From Chloroflexi bacterium 44-23 (GTDB lineage Bacteria; Chloroflexota; Anaerolineae; Anaerolineales; Anaerolineaceae), in contig MKUW01000019.1 in assembly GCA_001899005.1 (NCBI GenBank), positions 317,639 to 381,638 on the forward strand: 64,000 bases of DNA, given 5' to 3'. The notes under the pieces were generated by a model that saw nothing but the letters and a program-made list of their open reading frames with translations, ran no database searches and was not told the origin of the DNA. Below, in pieces: positions 59,259 through 64,000 of this stretch. A program made the translations under genes and the position numbers. Positions within the stretch are counted from its first letter, which is position 1, and each line of letters opens with the position of its first letter.

Positions 59259-60809
59259 TTAAAGCGGAATGTTGCCGTGTTTGCGGGCTGGCAGTGAAAT
59301 TGCCTTGTCGCGGATGGCACGTAGTGATTGAATGATGCGTTTACGAGTCTCTTTGGGTTCAATAACATCATCAACAAATCCGGCCCGTGCTGCTGCATAA
59401 GGATTGAGAAAGGCTTCCCGGTATTCCTCGGTAAGTTTTTCACGTTCTGCGACTGGATCTGCTGCTTCTTTAATCTCCTTATTATGCAAAATATTGACGG
59501 CTCCGCCAGGGCCCATCACGGCAATTTCTGCACTAGGCCAGGCCAGCGTTACATCTGTGCCAATAAATTTTGAACTAAGCACAACATATGCGCCGCCATA
59601 TGATTTGCGGGTGGTCACTGAAATCTTGGGCACTGTTGATTCTGCATAGGCAAATAGTACTTTGGCACCATGGCGAATTACCCCATTATGTTCCTGTGAA
59701 ACACCGGGCAAGAACCCGGGGCTGTCGACAAATGTGATCACCGGAATATTAAATGCATCGCACAGGCGCACAAAGCGGGCAATTTTATCTGATGCGTTAA
59801 TATCCATAACGCCCGCCATCTGGCTTGGCTCCTGAGAAACAATTCCCACTGCGGCACCATCCATGCGGGCGAAACCAACAATTGCGTTCTGCGCAAAGGT
59901 CGTTTGTAATTCCAGGAATGATCCGTGATCAACAATTAGATCTATGGCCGCATGCATACTATAGGGAGAATTCGGGTCAAGCGGCACGATCTGATTGAGG
60001 GCTTCCTCCATTCGGTTGGGATCATCACCGCTGTCAACGACTGGTGTGTTTTCGACATTATTCGAAGGAAGATAGGTTAATGCCTGGCGGGCAAGAGCAA
60101 TGGCACTTTTATCGTCGGCACCTACCAAATGCGCTGTGCCGCTTAATCCCAAGTGCACCTGTGCACCTCCCAGGCTTTCAAAATCGATATCCTCGCCGGT
60201 AACTGATTTAATAACTTGTGGGCCGGTCAGAAACATAAATGATTGTTTGTCTACCATGATAACCAGATCGGTAACAGCGGGTGAGTAAGCCGCACCGCCG
60301 GCACAAGGCCCCATGATAATGCTAATTTGAGGGACAACACCTGAGTAGATGGCGTTACGTTTAAAGATTTCAGCATAAGCGCCTAAACTATAAACACCTT
60401 CCTGGATACGAGCGCCCCCTGAATCTATCATGCCGATGATGGGACATCCAGTATTAACGGCCAGGTCCATCAAACGGGCTATTTTTTTACCTTGCATCTC
60501 GCCCAAGGCACCACCTTGAATGGTGAAGTCTTGAGCATAAGCATATACCGTTCTGCCATTAACCTGGCCAAATCCGGTTACGACTCCATCACTCATTTCA
60601 TTACTGGAGCCACCCATATGGTCGCCGCGTTGAACGGTAAAAGGTTCCAGTTCTATGAAAGTACCCGGGTCCATTAGCAGTTCGATTCGTTCGCGGGCAA
60701 ACAACTTACCTTTGGCATGTTGTTTATCGATGCGATCTTGTCCGCCACCCAATTTTGATTGTTTGCGTTTTTCGCGCAGTTCTAGAATTCTTGGATCTTC
60801 GTCTAGCAT
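59259..60809 (-). CDS. mmdA: Carboxyltransferase subunit, methylmalonyl-CoA decarboxylase alpha (MmdA/PccB)
   Basis: The 516-residue protein has the two crotonase-like domains of acyl-CoA carboxyltransferases: GKLFARERIELLMDPGTFIE, then GGALGEMQGKKIARLMDLAV, GCPIIGMIDSGGARIQEGVY, and in the second half ITFVDSPGFLPGVSQEHNGV and YGGAYVVLSSKFIGTDVTLA. These bind the acyl-CoA and carboxybiotin. With the OadG, biotin and OadB genes beside it, it is best assigned as MmdA of methylmalonyl-CoA decarboxylase, although the same fold is used in PccB. GAAAGGT precedes the ATG (60807-60809). The operon should start here. Confidence 0.92.
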   Translation of the reverse strand: MLDEDPRILELREKRKQSKLGGGQDRIDKQHAKGKLFARERIELLMDPGTFIELEPFTVQRGDHMGGSSNEMSDGVVTGFGQVNGRTVYAYAQDFTIQGGALGEMQGKKIARLMDLAVNTGCPIIGMIDSGGARIQEGVYSLGAYAEIFKRNAIYSGVVPQISIIMGPCAGGAAYSPAVTDLVIMVDKQSFMFLTGPQVIKSVTGEDIDFESLGGAQVHLGLSGTAHLVGADDKSAIALARQALTYLPSNNVENTPVVDSGDDPNRMEEALNQIVPLDPNSPYSMHAAIDLIVDHGSFLELQTTFAQNAIVGFARMDGAAVGIVSQEPSQMAGVMDINASDKIARFVRLCDAFNIPVITFVDSPGFLPGVSQEHNGVIRHGAKVLFAYAESTVPKISVTTRKSYGGAYVVLSSKFIGTDVTLAWPSAEIAVMGPGGAVNILHNKEIKEAADPVAEREKLTEEYREAFLNPYAAARAGFVDDVIEPKETRKRIIQSLRAIRDKAISLPARKHGNIPL

Positions 60810-61375
60810 GTGGTTACCTTTCTAAAAAAAATTTGTAGAATTGGCAAGCAAAGGTGAATTGGCAAAAATGTAGACTGTGGATACAAAATTTTTCTCTCAG
60901 AAAAATATCACTTAATGTAAGAATTTGTTAATTTAATGTATCAATGATCAACAAAGACAAATTAACTAATGAGGAAAGCAACCAAGCAGTAATTTAAAAC
61001 CCTCCAAAGCATTTAAAGATACCCTGTTTTGATTATATATGCATCCAATATTTTTGAAAATTGTGTTTTTTCTCTTGGGGTGGACTGACAAAATCCTATG
61101 AGATTTATATCAAATTGTAAGTTTACCTCATACCAACCTAAAATTGGTAAGAATCTATGCCACTTTGGATTGATTTTCAGTATTTAACAGCTGATATCTC
61201 ATTTCGACCCTGTTTGAGTAATGGTCTAATTACGCCAATATCACATGTGAGGCTATCTAAACAAGATTCGAACATACAAGGCTGACCCTTAATTTAGGTT
61301 TTTAAAATGAAAGATTAAATGTAATACTCTGCAACTCAAGCCTGACGCATTTGCCCAGGAATTTAAACGACATTT
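60810..61375. other. AT-rich intergenic region upstream of the decarboxylase operon
   Basis: No gene is supported. The part near 60810 should hold the minus-strand promoter for the decarboxylase operon; a clear -35/-10 pair was not recognised. The rest, to the terminator at 61376, is AT-rich with no repeat or RNA fold identified. Confidence 0.5.
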
Positions 61376-61420
61376 AAAAAAAAACAGACACTCTGTGTTT
61401 CAAATAGTGTCTGTTTTTTT
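61376..61420 (-). terminator. Terminator after the VanW gene
   Basis: ACAGACACT (61384-61392) pairs with AGTGTCTGT (61406-61414); a run of A lies to the left and a run of T to the right. On the minus strand it ends the VanW gene, and it could also stop transcription from the other side. Confidence 0.85.
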
Positions 61421-61436
61421 GCTGTATTTGTTGATA

Positions 61437-63293
61437 TCAATTTTCGGAAGAAGGCTTTGGTATTTCCGTACCTGGGCCATATTCAAAAACAGCCTGCCAG
61501 GGTTGGTAGTGTGTAAAAAACTGATCACTGAACAATACTTCACCATTGCGGTTGACGGTGCGGTTGACGGTGACATCCGCCCCTTGCGCTGCCCAATCCA
61601 CTTGTTTAATTTTTCCTTCCGGAAGATCCGGGTTTTCTTTATATTTCGGTTCAGGCGGTTCCACCAGGTTAACAGGACCGGTGGTCGTCCAATTAACACT
61701 GCGACCATCCGAGGTGGAATAAAATTTCCATTGGATGCTGGAATATGAAGGATTAACATAGGTTTCCATCAAAATCCAATAAGGTGAATTGTTGGTAAAT
61801 TTCAAGTCGACAACTGGCACATAAACGGTAGCGTCCAATCCTGCCAGGCGCGGGTCAATACCGCCACCGGCGACCCTCTCGTAATACGAAACCCGATAAG
61901 CGTGTGAATAGCGTTCTACGATTGGAAAACCGGCAAAGAAAGCTGTCCGGAATAGAGTAGTACTTACCTGACAGACTCCACCACCAACACCGGTGATCGT
62001 TTGACCACCCGCTATGATTAAGGCTTCAGCATAACCATTATCGAGACTGATATCGCCCAAAGCGCTGGCCATGGAGAAGGTGGCACCCGGAGGTATCATC
62101 AATCCATGGAACTTACTGGCTGCAACTGCAATATTCTGGACCCGGTCGGCACTGGAACCGTAAAAATATGAAGTTTCGGATATCAATAATTCTGTGATGC
62201 CAACATCGGCACCTTTTAGATCATCGGTTAATTCAGGTAAAGTAGTGTCGAAAACAAGGCCGATTTCATGGCTGCCTTCTTCGACAATGGTTGATTGAAT
62301 TTTTGCAATTGTGTCTTCAATATTTAATTGTCGGCCAATAATTGCATTCTTAATGACATCCAACTCGCGGGTATCATCATTAAAAATGTAACGTGCATTT
62401 TCGGGACTGATTTGCAATTGGGGGGCCAGTTGTGCAAGAGAATCTCTCAACGCTTCTGTATTTAAACCAACCTGAAAGAAGCTGCCGTTCTCATCCTTAA
62501 TTCGTTCAATGCGTAGCATTCCCGCTAAAACTTCGGGATCAAGTTCCCATGGGCTGCCCGTTGCGTTTTCAGCGGTTAATTTTAATGGCTGGCTGAGGAT
62601 GTTCCTGGCCAGCTTTGCTTGAGCGCTGGCGTCCATGATATAGGGTTGAGTCTCAGTAATAACCAGATTCACCTCACCGTCCCGCAGAGTGTGCATCAGA
62701 GCGGCTATCTGTGAGATGGTAGCATCAATATCCATATATCGCCCGATTTGACCGGCGTTGACCACGACATCTATTCCGGTGATGGACAAATCGGCTTCAA
62801 TCACTGGTCTGTTAATTACACTCGATAATTGGTTGAGCTGGGCATACGCTACCCTTTTGTCCAAAATGAAAACGGGAGCGAGTGTTTTGCCGTATTGCCA
62901 GGCGGACCATTGCCCTTGTAAGCGATGAATTAACCCGCCTTCACGGCCGGCGACAAGCGCTTGCGTGGCAGTACCTTCAGGGTCAAAGAACAAGCCAAGC
63001 TGCTCTGGGGTTAATAACCAGGTCTGTTCGCCATCGCGCAACAAAATATGACCTTGTTGTGGAAAAGTTACTTTTTCTTTTAATAAAGTGGCAGCTTCCT
63101 GGGGTGTAAGCCCGCCCAGATTGACTTGCGCAACCGAGACGCCCGGGAAAATTTTTCCGGCAAACCAGATCTGATATCCAACCAGAAAAATTAAAACCAA
63201 AACAAATCCGCTAATCGCCCCTCCTAAAAGGGTGATCAAAAATTGTTGCCAGTTCGATAAAGAACTCTTCTGTGTATAGGTGATACTGCTCAT
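61437..63293 (-). CDS. VanW family protein with YoaR-type peptidoglycan-binding domains
   Basis: A short cytoplasmic start and membrane segment (GGAISGFVLVLIFLVGYQIW) are followed by two YoaR-like PG_binding_4 units (NLGGLTPQEAATLLKEK at the first; LRDSLAQLAPQLQISPENAR in the second). The VanW domain (about residues 365-510) shows YFYGSSADRVQNIAVAASKF, PPGATFSMASALGDISLDNG and GGVCQVSTTLFRTAFFAGFP. The protein should be anchored with its bulk outside. VanW is associated with cell-wall remodelling and vancomycin resistance, but the activity is unknown. It is alone on the minus strand, ending at a terminator. Confidence 0.9.
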   Translation of the reverse strand: MSSITYTQKSSLSNWQQFLITLLGGAISGFVLVLIFLVGYQIWFAGKIFPGVSVAQVNLGGLTPQEAATLLKEKVTFPQQGHILLRDGEQTWLLTPEQLGLFFDPEGTATQALVAGREGGLIHRLQGQWSAWQYGKTLAPVFILDKRVAYAQLNQLSSVINRPVIEADLSITGIDVVVNAGQIGRYMDIDATISQIAALMHTLRDGEVNLVITETQPYIMDASAQAKLARNILSQPLKLTAENATGSPWELDPEVLAGMLRIERIKDENGSFFQVGLNTEALRDSLAQLAPQLQISPENARYIFNDDTRELDVIKNAIIGRQLNIEDTIAKIQSTIVEEGSHEIGLVFDTTLPELTDDLKGADVGITELLISETSYFYGSSADRVQNIAVAASKFHGLMIPPGATFSMASALGDISLDNGYAEALIIAGGQTITGVGGGVCQVSTTLFRTAFFAGFPIVERYSHAYRVSYYERVAGGGIDPRLAGLDATVYVPVVDLKFTNNSPYWILMETYVNPSYSSIQWKFYSTSDGRSVNWTTTGPVNLVEPPEPKYKENPDLPEGKIKQVDWAAQGADVTVNRTVNRNGEVLFSDQFFTHYQPWQAVFEYGPGTEIPKPSSEN

Positions 63294-63680
63294 ATATTAT
63301 CTCTAGTTTAAACCTTTAACATTAAACGTAGCTGAATGTGACCCATCTTCGAATGATTGTTGCAATTAAGACGCCAATCCACAACCATCAGTTCCAATCT
63401 CCAGCGAGATTGAAGATTTGGACACCGGATCTTCATTTGTCTTGATGTTTGGTCATTTATTTTGAACAGGATTGGCTGGATCTTGCTGTTCAACCATCCC
63501 TCAGCAATTAACTTAATTTGCAGTAATTATAATAGCTATTGTGGGAAGGAGCGCAACTAAAGATATCACTCTTCATAATGAAAATAAGCGAGGCATGTTT
63601 TAGGCGCACACCTGAAAATCAAACCACGGTTATGAATTTATAATTGTCAGACAATTACGTGAAAATTGGAATGGTTTAGC
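63294..63680. other. Noncoding region before the right-edge promoters
   Basis: No gene, RNA or repeat was recognised. The first bases should contain the minus-strand promoter for the VanW gene. The last bases lead into the promoter at 63681. Confidence 0.5.
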
Positions 63681-63708
63681 TTGACAGATTATGGTGATGC
63701 GGTATAAT
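63681..63708 (+). promoter_or_regulatory. Strong sigma-70-type promoter P1
   Basis: TTGACA (63681-63686) and TATAAT (63703-63708), both perfect consensus, are 16 bases apart. No protein start follows within 170 bases; a second promoter lies downstream. This is a common layout for stable RNA operons. Confidence 0.85.
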
Positions 63709-63874
63709 TTGGAAGTTGCAGATATCAATGCAGCCCGGTCTCACCGGAAACGGTAGATCGCTCAAAACCAAACACTTTCAAGAAGCGTGTGCAGAAGATA
63801 CCTACCAGAACGGACCGATGTTCGCCGATAGGTCGGCGAGGTTGAAAAATGACAACATCGGTTGTTTTTGCCCC

Positions 63875-63903
63875 TTGACAATAAGTTGGGTGGCAAGTAA
63901 AAT
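63875..63903 (+). promoter_or_regulatory. Second strong promoter P2 (tandem)
   Basis: TTGACA (63875-63880) and TAAAAT (63898-63903) are 17 bases apart. A small hairpin with a T-tract (ACAAC/GTTGT, about 63852-63871) lies just before it. It is followed directly by the boxA-like site at 63927. Confidence 0.8.
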
Positions 63904-63926
63904 CACGCAGCCTTCAAGAAAGAGGG

Positions 63927-64000
63927 AGCACCTTAACAATTGAAGAGTGATAGGAAGACGAAAGTAAAGAGAGCCTGTTAATTTTTTAAACCGCTAAGAA
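63927..64000 (+). promoter_or_regulatory. Putative rRNA operon leader with boxA-like antitermination site
   Basis: AGCACCTTAACAATT (63927-63941) resembles the boxA/rrn leader consensus GCTCTTTAACAATTT. The rest of the leader (GAAGAGTGATAGGAAGACG) is free of any start codon with a ribosome site. Tandem strong promoters upstream support a 16S rRNA gene beginning beyond 64000. The rRNA itself is not in the window. Confidence 0.55.

Noticed and set aside
1..64000. CRISPR arrays, tRNA genes, prophage or transposase genes
   Set aside because: No regular spacer-repeat array, no cloverleaf-like text and no integrase or transposase protein was seen on either strand.

Overview
The window looks like a chromosomal segment from an anaerobic, moderately AT-rich bacterium, most likely a Chloroflexi of the Anaerolineae type. 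This rests on gene content and not on a marker tree: a riboflavin-type ABC uptake operon behind an FMN riboswitch, a gingipain-like secreted protease with a YLPI-type C-terminus, many lipoproteins, a DnaB/DnaD/DnaC-style primosome operon, ferredoxin-dependent oxoacid oxidoreductase, and a biotin-dependent Na+-pumping methylmalonyl-CoA decarboxylase. No tRNA, CRISPR array, transposase or prophage was found. Tandem promoters and a boxA-like site at the right edge suggest an rRNA operon just beyond base 64000.

Layout. 1-4445: a lipoprotein running off the left edge, then a giant fusion of two oligopeptide permease subunits with a degenerate M28 peptidase domain. 4446-5253: a noncoding stretch with a pseudoknot-like RNA, a 28-residue membrane protein and a terminator. 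5254-9635: a four-gene MacB/YknWXYZ-like ABC system. 9704-11590: a frameshifted TfoX gene, a PemK/MazF toxin-antitoxin pair and flanking repeats. 11591-19223: an Lgt-like protein, split NAD synthetase genes, a CPBP protease and a C25 protease. 19473-23097: a HAD hydrolase, then FMN riboswitch plus riboflavin ABC operon. 23134-24797: CrcB fluoride channel with a DUF190-CBS protein.

24956-28663 is the most unusual region: a promoter with an SOS/LexA-like palindrome in its spacer drives an apparently leaderless operon of an RHH+LuxR-type regulator, a RecA-fold protein without a Walker A motif, a small helical protein and a B-family DNA polymerase with altered exonuclease and polymerase motifs. 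It resembles the ImuA/ImuB/DnaE2 mutasome in logic and archaeal PolB2/Dpo2 in its polymerase. I propose it is a DNA-damage-inducible polymerase cassette.

28902-34193: lysS, greA, a baeRF-type protein, a propeller lipoprotein and small palindromic repeats. 34428-40155: a four-subunit 2-oxoacid:ferredoxin oxidoreductase, two small unknown genes, an SDR and a thiolase. 40225-47653: AAG glycosylase, SGNH lipoprotein, bactofilin, CPBP protein, lipoprotein, PH-like membrane protein, DUF92 protein and an MFS transporter. 47743-55187 (minus strand): L-2-hydroxyglutarate oxidase, a membrane protein, ferrochelatase, NUDIX, a tandem DnaC-type loader, DnaD-like protein, DnaB and a bifunctional nuclease. 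55521-57234: MscS channel and an atypical response regulator. 57300-60809: the Na+-pump decarboxylase. 61437-63293: a VanW protein.

The metabolic genes fit together as anaerobic degradation of amino or oxo acids: oxoacids are oxidised to acyl-CoA with ferredoxin reduction, thiolase handles acyl-CoA, and methylmalonyl-CoA decarboxylation exports Na+. All calls come from reading the sequence; no database search was run.
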